Shown: one piece after another, positions 28,901-39,428 of the stretch | How positions within the stretch are numbered: position 1 is the stretch's first letter | Layout of the letters: every line of letters begins with the position of its first letter | NCBI RefSeq assembly: GCF_024506435.1 | Contig: NZ_JANIET010000001.1 | Location: forward strand, 930,001-994,000 | Reading direction: 5' to 3' | DNA from: Pantoea trifolii | GTDB taxonomy: Bacteria; Pseudomonadota; Gammaproteobacteria; Enterobacterales; Enterobacteriaceae | DNA: 64,000 nt | Notes under the pieces: model-generated | Told to the model about the DNA's origin: nothing | Databases searched by the model: none | Seen by the model: only the letters and a program-made list of their open reading frames with translations | Position numbers and translations under genes: made by a program

Positions 28901-29965
28901 CTACTTCTTACCGTACTTCGCTTCCAGCGTCGCAAACCACGGCGCAATGAAATCGCTGTTCTCGCCCCAGCCTGGAATGATCTTATTCAGCGACGCCACA
29001 TTGACCGCGCCTTGCTGGCTGTTCAGCTGCTGCTGGGAAATTGATGACGCTTTAAACTCGTAAGTCGCCGGTGTGGTTTCGCCTGCAATCTTGTTCGCTA
29101 CCAAACGCATATTCACCGCGCCAATGGTTTTTGGATCCACCGCCACGGTTTGCACCCAAGGACTGTTTTTCTCGTGCATCAACTGCAGATCCTGATTGGA
29201 TACGTCGATGCTATACAGTTTGATCTCGGTACGGCCATTCTCCTGCAGGGCTTTATATGCGCCCTGGCTAAAGGCATCCCATGCCCCCCAAATTGCATCA
29301 ATCTTACCTTTCGGGTATTTCGCCAGAATTGCGCCAATCTTATTGGCGGTGTCGCCTTGCACGTCAGAGGAAACGGCACCAATGGTTTCCAATTGATGGA
29401 TGCCTGGATTCTCCTTGAGCACTTTTTCATACACTACCTGACGACGCTCCATCGGTGGGAAACCTGCCACCCACAGCTTGACGATATTGGCTTTGCCGTT
29501 GAAATCTTTAACGATCTGTCCCAGCGATTCCTGAGCCAAAGAAGCATCATCCTGCGCCGTCACGGTGACGCCTTCTACCGGTGTATTAACCGGCGTATCA
29601 AACACCGACAGCTTGATGCCCGCAGCGGCGATACGCTGCACCAGCGCAGTCGAATAGGGATCTTTACCGTGCGACAGAATAATGCCGTCATATTTCTGGC
29701 TAATCGCCTGGTTAACGAAATCCTGGAAACGCGCATCGTCGCCATTGCTGAGGAAAGTGCTGACCTTAAAGCCCAGCTGGCGGCCTTGCTGAATCGCACC
29801 GGCAACAAACTGCGTGGTGTTATCGTCGGAGCCCAGGTTGCGAATGATGGCGATACGTACCGGGCCTTGATGGTTAGCGATAACCGCAGGCACAGTGGCA
29901 TCGGCGAAGGCGGCGCTGGCGTTGAGCAGGCTAACCGCCAGCAGCGAACGGGTAATTTTTTTCAT
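28901..29965 (-). CDS. Sugar ABC transporter substrate-binding protein (ribose-binding/LacI type)
   Basis: A 354-residue periplasmic binding protein of the Peripla_BP_4 type, with a signal peptide ending near ASAAFAD. It carries VRIAIIRNLGSDDNTTQFVA, the QDFVNQAISQKYDGIILSHG inner loop and DAIWGAWDAFSQGAYKALQE. Such proteins bind pentoses, hexoses, inositols or autoinducer-2. The ligand cannot be told from the sequence. It is the last gene of a three-gene leftward operon. Confidence 0.88.
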   Translation of the reverse strand: MKKITRSLLAVSLLNASAAFADATVPAVIANHQGPVRIAIIRNLGSDDNTTQFVAGAIQQGRQLGFKVSTFLSNGDDARFQDFVNQAISQKYDGIILSHGKDPYSTALVQRIAAAGIKLSVFDTPVNTPVEGVTVTAQDDASLAQESLGQIVKDFNGKANIVKLWVAGFPPMERRQVVYEKVLKENPGIHQLETIGAVSSDVQGDTANKIGAILAKYPKGKIDAIWGAWDAFSQGAYKALQENGRTEIKLYSIDVSNQDLQLMHEKNSPWVQTVAVDPKTIGAVNMRLVANKIAGETTPATYEFKASSISQQQLNSQQGAVNVASLNKIIPGWGENSDFIAPWFATLEAKYGKK

Positions 29966-29992
29966 TATGATCTCTTTCTGATTAAACGCGCC

Positions 29993-30991
29993 TTAACGGC
30001 GCTGGATGTAAGTCATCGCCAGCGCCAGCGCCAGTACCAGACCTTTAATAATGTCCATCGCGTAATAGGGCACCGACAACATCACCAGCCCGTTCTGCAA
30101 CACACCAAGAATGATGGCGCCCACCAAGGTACCCAGCGCATTGGGTTTACCCGAACCGGCCAGCGAGAAGCCGATCCACGCCGCGGCTACGGCATCCATC
30201 AGATAACCGCCGCCGGCATTCACCTGCGAAGAGCCGATACGTGACGCCAGCAGAATACCGCCCAGACCAGCCAGCAGCGAGGCCAGCACATACGCCAATA
30301 CGCGATAGCGCGTGGTGCGAATGCCGGAGAGACGCGCCGCTTCAGGATTGCCGCCCAGCGCATACATACGACGGCCGTGCTTGGTCAGCGACAACGCCAG
30401 CTGCGCCACAATGGTGACCACCAGCATGATAATGACGATGGTCGGCACCTGGCCGAGCAGGCCAAAGGTTGCAGGAATGGTGCCTTCGGCCATGTCGCCG
30501 CTCGGCAGCACCATATTCTCGGTAATGGAGCCGCCAAAGCTGTAGGTCATCGCCACGCCCTGAATCACAAACAGCGTGGCGAGGGTGGCGAGCATGTCGG
30601 GAATGCGCAGCACCACAATCAGGAAGCTGTTGAACAAGCCAACCAGGGTGCACAGCAACAATGTGATGATAATGGCTTCAGTGGTGCCAAAGCCGTGCCA
30701 GACGAACAGCGAAATCACCAGCGCGTTGGCCAGCGAGGCGGTGGATCCCACCGACAAATCAAAGCCGCCCACTGTCAGCGAAATCGACACGCCAATCGCA
30801 ATCACCGTGACGATGGCGATGGAACGCAGGATGTTGATGATGTTGGTCGGCTCGAGGAAGCTGTCCGAAGCGAGACCAAATGCGGCAATCAGAATCACCA
30901 CCGTCAGCAACATGCCCCACTTATAAAGGAAATCAAACAGCTGATGGCGCAGAGAAGGCTGCGGGTTTAGGGATAGTTCTTTGCTGCTCAC
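29993..30991 (-). CDS. Sugar ABC transporter permease (RbsC type)
   Basis: A 332-residue permease with about ten hydrophobic segments. Family motifs are GVSISLTVGGFDLSVGSTAS and GRRMYALGGNPEAARLSGI. The start is a GTG at 30991 overlapping the ATPase stop (GTGA) and preceded by GGAGGA, so the longer frame to 31099 is rejected. It forms the membrane channel of the transporter and lies between its ATPase and binding-protein genes. Confidence 0.9.
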   Translation of the reverse strand: MSSKELSLNPQPSLRHQLFDFLYKWGMLLTVVILIAAFGLASDSFLEPTNIINILRSIAIVTVIAIGVSISLTVGGFDLSVGSTASLANALVISLFVWHGFGTTEAIIITLLLCTLVGLFNSFLIVVLRIPDMLATLATLFVIQGVAMTYSFGGSITENMVLPSGDMAEGTIPATFGLLGQVPTIVIIMLVVTIVAQLALSLTKHGRRMYALGGNPEAARLSGIRTTRYRVLAYVLASLLAGLGGILLASRIGSSQVNAGGGYLMDAVAAAWIGFSLAGSGKPNALGTLVGAIILGVLQNGLVMLSVPYYAMDIIKGLVLALALAMTYIQRR

Positions 30992-32493
30992 GCAGGTGTT
31001 CCTCCGGTGGAATAAAGCAAAAGTGCCTCTTCTGTGGCTGTTGTGCCCTCCATCTCTGCCACAATGCGCCCATCCCAGAGCACACAAATGCGGTCGCATA
31101 GACCGACCAATTCAGAAAACTCGCCCGAAGCATAAATGATGCCTTTGCCTTCGCGCGCTAAGCCATCGATCAGCGTGAACAGATCGGTTTTGGCTTTGAT
31201 ATCGACGCCTTTCGTCGGCTCATCAAAAATCAGCACATCGGCGTTGTTGCGCAGCCATTTGCCAATCGCCACTTTCTGCTGGTTGCCACCCGACAGGCGA
31301 CGCAGAATTTGCCCCGGTCCGGTGGTGCGTACATTCAGGTGCTGAATTACCTTTTCCGCCCAACGCCACGCCTGACGATGACCAAACAGGCTCCAGCGCG
31401 AGAAGCTATTATCTGCGCTGATGCTCAGGTTCATGCTCACCGGTTCATCGATGAAAATGCCCTCTTTGCGTCGCTCTTCCGGCACCAGCGCCATGCGGTT
31501 TTCTACTGAATCATGCGGTGAACGCGGTCGCCACGGCTTGCCGTGCAGTTCACCCTGCGTCACGCGGCTTTTGCTGGCACCAAACAGCGCTTTGCACAGC
31601 TCGGTTTTACCTGCGCCCGCCAGACCAGCAATGCCAAGGATTTCGCCTTTATGCAGACGCAGCGAAATATCCTGCAGTAACCGATCGTCGTGTAAGCCTT
31701 CCACCGACAGCAGCAGCGGCTGCGGCGTACGGGCGCGACGCGGCGGAAAGACATCGTCGAGCCGATGTCCCAGCATTTTCTCCACGATCTGCTCGCCGCT
31801 CAGCGCCGCCATCGGGCTGCTTTCGATCAGACGACCATCGCGTAGCACCGTTAAGCGGTCACAAATCGCTTTCAGTTCGTGAATGCGGTGCGAGATGAAC
31901 ACCACGCCAATGCCGCTGGATTGCAAGCGGCGCACCACGGTAAACAGGCGCTCGCTCTCATGCTGGTCGAGTGGCGCGGTGGGTTCATCCAGGATCAGGA
32001 AGCGGCAGTGATGGGAGAGGGCGCGCGCCAGCAGGATTTGCTGTTTCTCCGCCAGCGAGCAACGCTCCACTAAACGATTAACGTCAATGTTCACTTCCAA
32101 CTGCGCCAGTAACGTACGCGCCTGGCGGCGAATCTCGCGCCAGTTATAGGCGTGACCTGGCTCCGCTAAACGATCGAGCAGAATGTTTTCTGCCACGCTG
32201 AGCTGTGGCACCAGCGCCACATCCACTTCCTGCTGCACCAGATGAATGCCGAGCTTTTTGGCATCGCGCGGTGAACGAATATTTACCGGCACATTATCCA
32301 GGAGAATCTCACCGCTGTAATGATCGTGTGCGCCAGCCAGCACCGCCATCAGCGTGGATTTTCCGGCGCCGTTAGCGCCGGTTAACGCGTGCACCGAGCC
32401 GCCTTCGGTCAGAAAATCCACCTGCGCTAACGCGGCGAAACCGCCAAAGGCGATGGAGATATTACGCATCTCCAGGCGGTTGATCGCACTCAT
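30988..32493 (-). CDS. Sugar ABC transporter ATP-binding protein (RbsA type, two ABC domains)
   Basis: A 501-residue tandem ATPase. The first domain has Walker A GANGAGKST and LILDEPTAPLD; the second has GLAGAGKTE, LSGGNQQKVAIGKWL and LIFDEPTKGVD. The signature of the first domain is degenerate (RCSLAEKQQILLARAL), as often in this family. It heads the operon and probably imports a monosaccharide; no catabolic enzyme is next to it, so the substrate is unknown. Confidence 0.9.
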   Translation of the reverse strand: MSAINRLEMRNISIAFGGFAALAQVDFLTEGGSVHALTGANGAGKSTLMAVLAGAHDHYSGEILLDNVPVNIRSPRDAKKLGIHLVQQEVDVALVPQLSVAENILLDRLAEPGHAYNWREIRRQARTLLAQLEVNIDVNRLVERCSLAEKQQILLARALSHHCRFLILDEPTAPLDQHESERLFTVVRRLQSSGIGVVFISHRIHELKAICDRLTVLRDGRLIESSPMAALSGEQIVEKMLGHRLDDVFPPRRARTPQPLLLSVEGLHDDRLLQDISLRLHKGEILGIAGLAGAGKTELCKALFGASKSRVTQGELHGKPWRPRSPHDSVENRMALVPEERRKEGIFIDEPVSMNLSISADNSFSRWSLFGHRQAWRWAEKVIQHLNVRTTGPGQILRRLSGGNQQKVAIGKWLRNNADVLIFDEPTKGVDIKAKTDLFTLIDGLAREGKGIIYASGEFSELVGLCDRICVLWDGRIVAEMEGTTATEEALLLYSTGGTPA

Positions 32494-32717
32494 TGAGCCG
32501 GGCCTTTAATTAATTGAGTTGGGGGCATTTTTTCCTGAACCATCACGCTGGGCAACGAACGAAAGGGCATAAGCTAGCACGGAATGTTATTAGCCATCCA
32601 GACATCTGGATATACCGATAGCTAAAACTGGCGGGCGAGTCAGCGCTGGTGAAATGCGCGGGTGGTAAGACAACTCTTAGAGGATTGTGCTGGCGATTGG
32701 CATGGCATTAAAAAGGC

Positions 32718-32774
32718 GGTCACCCTAAATGGCGACCCTACGACAGTTTTGTAGGGGCGCCATTTAGGGTGACC
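32718..32774. repeat. Long palindromic intergenic repeat (two arms)
   Basis: The arms 32718-32741 and 32751-32774 are 24 bases each and complementary at 23 positions (core CACCCTAAATGGCGACCCTA), with a 9-base loop. It is the largest member of the GTAGGG-led palindrome family in this window. Confidence 0.85.
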
Positions 32775-32802
32775 AAACAATCTTGACCCGCAGGCATAAA
32801 AA

Positions 32803-32822
32803 AACCAGGCCGCAGCCTGGTT
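32803..32822 (-). terminator. pepD terminator
   Basis: AACCAGGC/GCCTGGTT stem with CGCA loop, followed on the minus strand by seven T. It lies about 20 bp after the pepD stop. Confidence 0.85.
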
Positions 32823-32840
32823 GTCATCATCGCGTAAACT

Positions 32841-34304
32841 TTACGCTTTTTCTGGCACCACGCTGAGCAGCGCGGTCAGCAGTTTCCAGTACAGACCCAC
32901 GCTTTCGATGTGAACCTGTTCATCCGGCGAATGCGGGCCGGTGATGGTTGGGCCAATCGAAACCATATCCATGTTCGGATACGGCTTCTTGAACAGACCG
33001 CACTCCAGACCGGCGTGAATCACCTGAATGTTGGGCGTTTTGCCAAACAGCGCTTCGTAGGTTTTACGCGTCAGCGCCATTACCGGTGAATCGGCATCAG
33101 GCTGCCAGCCCGGATAACCGCCTTTAGGTGCGCTTTTCGCCCCGGCCAGATCGGCCAGCGAGGTCAGCACTTCAACCACCCAATCTTTGCCGGTATCGAT
33201 CAGTGAACGAATCAGGCAGATGATTTCGGCATTGCTCTGATCCATAGTCACCACGCCAACGTTGAGCGAGGTTTCCACCACGCCTTTCGCTACGTCGGAG
33301 TTACGGATTACGCCGTTTGGTGTGGCGTTGAGCAGGTTGAGGAAACGATCGCGGCTGTCAGCGTTCAGCGCCTGGCCTTGATGCGCCAGCGACTCAGCGA
33401 CGACGGCGATGTTCTTCTCTTTCACGCCCAGTTCGTTCAGCAGCGTTGCCTGGAAATGGGCCGCAGCCGATTTCAGTTCGTCAACTTTATGGCTGTCGAT
33501 CGCCAGCGTAGCGAAAGCTTCACGCGGGATGGCGTTACGCAGCGTACCGCCGGTGAATTCGATCAGACGCACATCGAGTTCACGCGCGTGCAGCGCCAGG
33601 AAGCGTGCCAGCAGTTTGTTGGCGTTGCCGAGACCATGATGAATGTCGGCACCGGAGTGACCGCCTTTCAGGCCTTTCAGCGTCAGCTTCAGGGTTTCAT
33701 AGCCCGCAGGAATCGCTTCACGCGTCAGCGGCAAGGTGGTGATGAAGTCGATACCACCGGCGCAACCCATGTAGATCTCACCTTCCTCTTCCGAATCGGT
33801 GTTGATCAGAATGTCGGCCTGCAGCCAGTTCGGCTGTAAACCAAAGGCGCCATCCATACCCGATTCTTCGGTCATGGTCAGCAGCACTTCAATCGGGCCG
33901 TGGATCAGGCTGTTATCAGCCAGCACCGCCAGCGCAGACGCCATACCAATGCCGTTATCCGCGCCCAGCGTGGTGCCGCGCGCTTTCACCCATTCGCCAT
34001 CAACGTACGGCTGAATCGGATCTTTGGTGAAGTCGTGCACCGTGTCATTGTTCTTCTGCGGCACCATATCAAGGTGCGCCTGCAGCGCCACCGGCGTGCG
34101 TTTTTCCATACCGGCGGTCGCGGGTTTACGAATCAGGATGTTGCCAACCTGATCGCGCTCAACCCAAAAACCTTGCTCTTTTGCCCAGCCGACAACGTAT
34201 TCGGCCAGTGCTTCTTCGTGGTAAGAAGGGTGCGGAATGGAACAGATTTTGGCAAAAATATCCCACAGCGGTTGGGGTGAAAGTTGCGACAATTCAGACA
34301 CCAT
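32841..34304 (-). CDS. pepD: Aminoacyl-histidine dipeptidase (peptidase D)
   Basis: A 487-residue M20/M28-type zinc dipeptidase, two residues longer than in E. coli. Metal-site motifs are PVALQAHLDMVPQ, LGADNGIGMASALA, LTMTEESGMDGA and INTDSEEEGE. It cleaves Xaa-His and other dipeptides in the cytoplasm. Divergence from gpt is as in E. coli. Start ATG at 34304. Confidence 0.96.
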   Translation of the reverse strand: MVSELSQLSPQPLWDIFAKICSIPHPSYHEEALAEYVVGWAKEQGFWVERDQVGNILIRKPATAGMEKRTPVALQAHLDMVPQKNNDTVHDFTKDPIQPYVDGEWVKARGTTLGADNGIGMASALAVLADNSLIHGPIEVLLTMTEESGMDGAFGLQPNWLQADILINTDSEEEGEIYMGCAGGIDFITTLPLTREAIPAGYETLKLTLKGLKGGHSGADIHHGLGNANKLLARFLALHARELDVRLIEFTGGTLRNAIPREAFATLAIDSHKVDELKSAAAHFQATLLNELGVKEKNIAVVAESLAHQGQALNADSRDRFLNLLNATPNGVIRNSDVAKGVVETSLNVGVVTMDQSNAEIICLIRSLIDTGKDWVVEVLTSLADLAGAKSAPKGGYPGWQPDADSPVMALTRKTYEALFGKTPNIQVIHAGLECGLFKKPYPNMDMVSIGPTITGPHSPDEQVHIESVGLYWKLLTALLSVVPEKA

Positions 34305-34556
34305 GCATCTCCTGTGTCAGCGTGGCGGACAGACCGCACGCACGCGGGTTTCCAGTAAAAATCGTCGTCAGAGCATCTGACGTGATGGGCCTGAGAATAT
34401 CACTGTTTCTCGCCGGGTGCGTAATCAGGCGCGCTAAAAACCTGCAACCAGTAAGACAGATGCTGGTTTTTGAGGCGTCAGATCCTTATAATCTCGCGCA
34501 ACCTTTTCCCCCTTGCATATTTTTTAAGCCAAGTTTCTTGGCCGGGATTCCTTTAT

Positions 34557-35018
34557 ATGAGCGAAAAATACGTCGTAACCTGGGACATGTTGCAAATCCA
34601 TGCCCGTAAACTGGCCCAGCGCCTGCTTCCTGTGGAACAGTGGAAAGGTATCATCGCGGTAAGCCGTGGTGGTCTGGTTCCGGCATCGCTGCTGGCGCGT
34701 GAACTCGGTATTCGCTATGTCGATACCGTGTGCATCTCCAGCTACGATCACGATCATCAGCGCGAAATGAAAGTGCTGAAGCGTGCTGAAGGCGACGGTG
34801 AAGGCTTCATCGTCATTGACGACCTGGTGGATACCGGCGGCACCGCGCAGGCGATTCGCGATATGTATCCAAAAGCGCGTTTCTGCACCATCTTCGCCAA
34901 GCCAGCTGGCCGCGCGCTGGTGGACGACTACATTGTCGATATCCCGCAGAACACCTGGATCGAGCAGCCGTGGGACATGGGCGTGGTCTACATCCCGCCA
35001 ATCGTCAAAGGCGCCTGA
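34557..35018 (+). CDS. gpt: Xanthine-guanine phosphoribosyltransferase
   Basis: A 153-residue PRTase beginning [20 protein letters not shown]. The PRPP loop is [15 protein letters not shown] and the N-terminal [20 protein letters not shown] follows the family. It salvages guanine and xanthine to GMP/XMP at the inner face of the membrane. The ATG at 34557 was chosen; the frame to 34470 extends into the promoter region. Confidence 0.96.
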   Translation: MSEKYVVTWDMLQIHARKLAQRLLPVEQWKGIIAVSRGGLVPASLLARELGIRYVDTVCISSYDHDHQREMKVLKRAEGDGEGFIVIDDLVDTGGTAQAIRDMYPKARFCTIFAKPAGRALVDDYIVDIPQNTWIEQPWDMGVVYIPPIVKGA

Positions 35019-35033
35019 TTGATGCATCGCAAA

Positions 35034-35058
35034 CAACGCCCGGTTATGCCGGGCGTTG
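35034..35058 (+). terminator. Hairpin after gpt
   Basis: CAACGCCCGG/CCGGGCGTTG is a perfect 10-bp stem with a five-base loop 15 bp after the gpt stop. The T-run is poor, so it may be a weak terminator. Confidence 0.55.
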
Positions 35059-35139
35059 TGCTTTCTGCGCCTCGCGCGCGTATCACGGGTGCAGTACACT
35101 CTTAGCCATCGCCACGTTGTTGGCAGGAGAATAGCTGAG

Positions 35140-36387
35140 ATGTCTGATAAAAACCTGAGCGAAGAACTGTTCAAACCGCGTTTTAAACACCCGGAAACCT
35201 CCTCATTAGTGCACCGCCAGCATCACGCCGCCGTGCAGGTGCACAACGCCCTCGAAGGCGATACGCAGCGCGGCTGGTATCGCATGCTGAACAAGTTGCT
35301 GTGGACGTGGCGCGGGTTGTCGCCGCAGGAGATCAGCGAAGTGCTGGCGCGTATTGCGGTGAGCGAGTTTGAGCGCACCCATGAAGCCCTGCTTGATACT
35401 GTGATTGGTTATCGCGGTGGCAACTGGAATTACGAGTGGTCGAAGCAGGCAGCCATCTGGCAGCAGCGCGCGTTAGAAAGTGAGAACCATGACGACGCCG
35501 GTCAGCATTGGTTGCACGCCGCCAATCTGTTCAGCCTCGCGGCTTATCCTTATATTAAAGGCGATGAGCTGGCGGATCAGGCGCAGGTGCTGGCCAATCG
35601 CGCCTACGAAGAGGCCACGCAGCGTCTGCCGGGCGAACTGAAATCCCTGACCTTCCCCATGAGCGGCGGGAGTCCGGTAACCGGCTTCCTGCACATGCCA
35701 GCGCAGGCCGAAGCGCCATATCCCACGGTGCTGCTGTGCGGTGGGCTTGATTCGCTGCAAAGCGATCACTATCGCCTGTTCCATGACTATCTCGCGCCGC
35801 GCGGTATCGCCATGCTGACGCTGGATATGCCGTCGGTAGGCTTCAGCAGCAAATGGATGCTCAATCAGGACACCAGCCAGGTGCATCAGCAGGTGCTGCG
35901 TGAACTGAGCAATGTGCCGTGGATCGATCACACCCGCGTGGCGCTGCTGGGCTACCGTTTCGGTGCCAACGTGGCGACGCGTCTGGCTTATCTGGAAGTG
36001 CCGCGAGTCCGCGCGGTAGCGACGCTGGGGGCGATGGTGCACAGCGTGTTTGTCGATGCGCAGCAACAGCAGCAGCTGCCGGATATGTATATGGATATGC
36101 TGGCGAGCCGCCTCGGTATGTCGTCAACTTCGGACAGCAATCTGCGCATTGAGCTCAATCGCTACTCTCTGAAGGTGCAAGGTTTGCTCGGCCGCCGCAC
36201 GCCAACGCCGATGCTGGCAGCTTATTGGCCGGATGATATTTTCGGTCCGGAAGCGGACGCGCAGTTGATCGCCAACTCCTCCTCGCAGGGCAAGACGCTG
36301 GCGATTCCGGCCAAGCCGGTTTTTGCCAGTTTTGACAAAGCGCTAAATCAAATTTGTGACTGGCTGGCAAAACAGTTGAAAAGCTAG
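35140..36387 (+). CDS. frsA: Esterase FrsA (fermentation-respiration switch protein)
   Basis: A 415-residue protein, against 414 in E. coli, with an N-terminal helical region ([20 protein letters not shown]) and an alpha/beta-hydrolase domain ([20 protein letters not shown]). In E. coli FrsA binds unphosphorylated EIIA-Glc and affects the respiration/fermentation balance; its enzymatic role is disputed. CAGGAG precedes the ATG. It keeps the E. coli position between gpt and crl. Confidence 0.94.
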   Translation: MSDKNLSEELFKPRFKHPETSSLVHRQHHAAVQVHNALEGDTQRGWYRMLNKLLWTWRGLSPQEISEVLARIAVSEFERTHEALLDTVIGYRGGNWNYEWSKQAAIWQQRALESENHDDAGQHWLHAANLFSLAAYPYIKGDELADQAQVLANRAYEEATQRLPGELKSLTFPMSGGSPVTGFLHMPAQAEAPYPTVLLCGGLDSLQSDHYRLFHDYLAPRGIAMLTLDMPSVGFSSKWMLNQDTSQVHQQVLRELSNVPWIDHTRVALLGYRFGANVATRLAYLEVPRVRAVATLGAMVHSVFVDAQQQQQLPDMYMDMLASRLGMSSTSDSNLRIELNRYSLKVQGLLGRRTPTPMLAAYWPDDIFGPEADAQLIANSSSQGKTLAIPAKPVFASFDKALNQICDWLAKQLKS

Positions 36388-36490
36388 CTGGCGAAATCCC
36401 TGAACTCTGCTACTACTTATATCCGGGATTTTCCATTTTTTAATTTAATGGAAAGCTGGAAGTGCAATTTAAAGGGTTAAGGGAAAAGAG

Positions 36491-36892
36491 ATGACATTAC
36501 CGAGTGGTCACCCCCGTAGTCGCCTGCTTAAGCGCTTCACCGAATTGGGGCCGTATATCCGTGAAGGCAAATGCGAAGAGACACGCTTCTTCTTCGATTG
36601 CCTGGCAGCGTGTGTCAATGTTAAGCCTGCACCAGAGCTACGTGAGTTTTGGGGCTGGTGGATGACGCTGGAAGCCTATGAAGATCACTTTACTTACGAA
36701 TATCATTTTGGCCTGTTTGATAAAGCGGGTGATTGGGGCACGGCAACCATCAAAGGCAAAGAGAACAATGCCAAAGTGGAAAGCACGCTGCGTAATTTCC
36801 ATGAGCGCTTGAAGGCGATGCTGCTGGAACAGAAACTCGATCTGCGTCCGGCGGAAGGCTTTAAAGAAGAGCCGGTGAAATTGAGCGCCTAA
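36491..36892 (+). CDS. crl: Sigma factor-binding protein Crl
   Basis: A 133-residue protein with the Crl pattern [20 protein letters not shown] and the aromatic-rich [20 protein letters not shown]. Crl binds RpoS and helps it assemble with core RNA polymerase, favouring stationary-phase and curli genes. It lies between frsA and phoE as in E. coli and is followed by a strong terminator. Confidence 0.96.
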   Translation: MTLPSGHPRSRLLKRFTELGPYIREGKCEETRFFFDCLAACVNVKPAPELREFWGWWMTLEAYEDHFTYEYHFGLFDKAGDWGTATIKGKENNAKVESTLRNFHERLKAMLLEQKLDLRPAEGFKEEPVKLSA

Positions 36893-36918
36893 TCAGTATT
36901 TAAGGGTTTAAACAGGAA

Positions 36919-36947
36919 AGAGCCGGTGATGAGCCGGCTCTTTTTTT
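36919..36947 (+). terminator. crl terminator
   Basis: AGAGCCGG/CCGGCTCT stem with a seven-base loop and a run of eight T. Confidence 0.85.
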
Positions 36948-36976
36948 ATAGACACAGCGAGGGTACAGCTTACAGC

Positions 36977-38068
36977 TTAGAACTGATACGTCAGGCCAAC
37001 CGCCACAACGTCATCGTTGTTCAGGTTCAGCTTGTTGTTGTCATCCAGCTGGTTGATTTTGTAATCCACGAAGGTCGACATGTTTTTGTTGAAGTAGTAA
37101 GTCATGCCCACGTCGATGTATTTAACCAGATCCTCGTCACCGATCCCTTCGATGTCTTTGCCTTTGGTCTGGATATAGCCGAGGGACGGACGCAGGCCGA
37201 AGTCGAACTGATACTGCGCGACCACTTCGAAGTTCTGCGCTTTGTTAGCAAAACCACGCGTGCCGATTGGCGTCATGTTGCGGGTTTCGGTGTAGATAGA
37301 AGCCAGGTAGATGCTGTTAGCATCGTATTTGATACCCGCGCCCCATGATTCCGCTTTATCACCGCTACCCAGCGCTTGCAGCTGCTGCTGGTTAGTACGG
37401 TCAGAAGAGGTGATGGCAGACATAAGGCTGATGCCGGTGTCAGCGATGGTGTAACCCAGTGACGCACCGTAACCGTCGCCGTTCTGGCGCGAAGTATCGG
37501 TGATGCTGCCACGGGCGTTGGCGCTGGTGGAGTCGTTTTTGCCCTGATATTGCAGCGCGAAGCGCAGGCCATCAACCAGACCAAAGAAGTTGCTGTTGCG
37601 GTAAGTGGCCACGCCAGTTGCACGCGCAGTCATGAAGTTATCGGTACGCGCCGTGCCGTCACCGCCGAACTCTGGGAATACGTCAGTCCAGGCTTCTACG
37701 TCGTAAAGTACGCCGTAGTTACGACCGTAGTCGAATGAACCGTATTGACCGAATTTCAGACCGGCAAAGCCCAGACGGGTTTTGTTGCCAGCGTTGGCGT
37801 CTGAACCTTCAGAGTTGTTCACGTTGTACTGATATTCCCACTGACCGTAACCGGTCATCAGGTCATTAATCTGCGTCTGGCCTTTGAAACCGATACGCAC
37901 GTAAGATTTGTCGCCGTCGCTTGACGCGTTATCGCTGAAGTAGTGTTCAGCTTTAACACGGCCGTAGAAGTCCAGTTTATTACCGTCTTTGTTATACACT
38001 TCTGCGGCGTTTGCGGTGGAAGCCAGTGCCAGCGCTGATACAACTAATGCCAGTGTGCTCTTCTTCAT
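36977..38068 (-). CDS. phoE: Outer-membrane porin, PhoE by position
   Basis: A 363-residue general porin of the OmpC/OmpF/PhoE family. The signal peptide ends at [16 protein letters not shown], the constriction loop contains [19 protein letters not shown], and it ends with the required C-terminal Phe (AVGLTYQF). Paralogous porins cannot be told apart by motif alone. The location between crl and proB and a Pho box upstream support PhoE, the phosphate-starvation-induced anion-preferring porin. Confidence 0.88.
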   Translation of the reverse strand: MKKSTLALVVSALALASTANAAEVYNKDGNKLDFYGRVKAEHYFSDNASSDGDKSYVRIGFKGQTQINDLMTGYGQWEYQYNVNNSEGSDANAGNKTRLGFAGLKFGQYGSFDYGRNYGVLYDVEAWTDVFPEFGGDGTARTDNFMTARATGVATYRNSNFFGLVDGLRFALQYQGKNDSTSANARGSITDTSRQNGDGYGASLGYTIADTGISLMSAITSSDRTNQQQLQALGSGDKAESWGAGIKYDANSIYLASIYTETRNMTPIGTRGFANKAQNFEVVAQYQFDFGLRPSLGYIQTKGKDIEGIGDEDLVKYIDVGMTYYFNKNMSTFVDYKINQLDDNNKLNLNNDDVVAVGLTYQF

Positions 38069-38148
38069 TTTGCTATCAATCCCAATGAGTAAAATTTGTT
38101 GTACCCGTGAAAGGTTTTGTAAAACACGGAACTTTTTACCGGGTGGTG

Positions 38149-38166
38149 ATGAACGTTTTATGACAG
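38149..38166 (-). promoter_or_regulatory. Pho box of phoE
   Basis: On the minus strand CTGTCATAAAACGTTCAT reads as two 7-bp repeats (CTGTCAT and CGTTCAT) separated by AAAA, the PhoB-binding arrangement. It lies about 80 bp upstream of the porin ATG. Confidence 0.72.
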
Positions 38167-38314
38167 TTTTTCGGATTTCTTGTTAATCGCGAACTTTTGG
38201 TCTACCGCATTGTCAGGGGATTTTTGTGCTTTTCCCCTTGCTGTTGTTGGCTTCCTTGCTCACTCCTGATAAAACGTCCCTTCGCAGATTTTTTTCTTAC
38301 ATGGCAGGAAAAAC

Positions 38315-39418
38315 ATGAGTGGCAGTCAGACCCTTGTGGTCAAGTTGGGAACTAGTGTCCTCACCGGCGGTTCGCGTCGGTTGAATCGGGCGCACATGGT
38401 GGAGTTGGTTCGTCAGTGTGCGCAGTTGCACGCGGCAGGCCATCGCATTGTTATCGTCACCTCTGGCGCAATCGCTGCCGGACGCGAACACCTTGGTTAC
38501 CCCGAACTGCCACCTACCATCGCCTCAAAGCAGCTGCTGGCTGCGGTGGGGCAGAGCCGTTTGATCCAGCTGTGGGAACAACTGTTCTCGATTTACGGCA
38601 TTCACATCGGGCAGATGCTGCTGACGCGCGCCGATATGGAGGACCGTGAACGTTTTCTCTACGCGCGTGACATGCTGCGTGCGCTGCTCGACAACCACAT
38701 CGTGCCGGTGATTAACGAGAACGATGCGGTGGCGACTGCCGAAATTAAAGTGGGCGACAATGACAATCTGTCGGCGCTGGCGGCTATGCTCGGTGGCGCA
38801 GATAAACTGCTGCTGCTGACCGATCAGCAAGGGCTGTTCACCGCCGATCCGCGTACCAATCCGGAAGCGGAGTTGATCAGCGACGTGCAACAGATTGACG
38901 ATGCGTTACGCACCCTCGCGGGCGGCAGCGTATCCGGCTTGGGAACCGGCGGCATGGCAACCAAACTGCAGGCGGCGGACGTCGCTTGCCGCGCCGGCAT
39001 TGATGTGATCATCGCCGCCGGCAGCCGTCCGGACGTGATCAGCGATGTGCTGCATGGCAAACCGGTCGGCACGCGTTTCCACGCGCAGCAGTCGCCGCTG
39101 GAGAACCGTAAGCGCTGGATCTTCGGCGCACCGCCGGCAGGCGAAATCACCATTGATGATGGCGCGCTGGCCGCGATGCTGGAGCGCGGCAGTTCGCTGC
39201 TGCCAAAAGGCATCCGTGACGTGCAGGGCAATTTCTCGCGCGGTGAAGTAATCCGTATTCGCAATCTGCAAGGGCGCGATATCGCCCACGGCGTCACGCG
39301 TTATAACAGCGATGCCATGCGCATGATTGCCGGTCATCACAGCCAGGAAATCGGCGAGATCCTCGGTTACGAATATGGCCCGGTAGCGGTGCACCGCGAC
39401 GACATGATCGTCAGTTAA
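38315..39418 (+). CDS. proB: Glutamate 5-kinase
   Basis: A 367-residue enzyme with an N-terminal amino-acid kinase domain ([18 protein letters not shown], then [20 protein letters not shown]) and a C-terminal PUA domain (about residues 275-355). It carries out the first, feedback-controlled step of proline synthesis. The proA gene follows after 10 bp, so the two form the usual proBA operon. Confidence 0.97.
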   Translation: MSGSQTLVVKLGTSVLTGGSRRLNRAHMVELVRQCAQLHAAGHRIVIVTSGAIAAGREHLGYPELPPTIASKQLLAAVGQSRLIQLWEQLFSIYGIHIGQMLLTRADMEDRERFLYARDMLRALLDNHIVPVINENDAVATAEIKVGDNDNLSALAAMLGGADKLLLLTDQQGLFTADPRTNPEAELISDVQQIDDALRTLAGGSVSGLGTGGMATKLQAADVACRAGIDVIIAAGSRPDVISDVLHGKPVGTRFHAQQSPLENRKRWIFGAPPAGEITIDDGALAAMLERGSSLLPKGIRDVQGNFSRGEVIRIRNLQGRDIAHGVTRYNSDAMRMIAGHHSQEIGEILGYEYGPVAVHRDDMIVS

Positions 39419-39428
39419 GGAGCGGATG

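Larger units (their letters stand above)
32494..32840. other. Intergenic region ABC operon-pepD
   Basis: This 347-bp stretch contains the promoter region of the sugar ABC operon, a long palindromic repeat at 32718-32774 and the pepD terminator at 32803-32822. I see no credible gene. Confidence 0.6.

Noticed and set aside
29150..30244. 364-residue frame on the plus strand opposite the sugar ABC genes
   Set aside because: It spans two genes and their intergenic gap antisense, with no start signal or recognisable motif.
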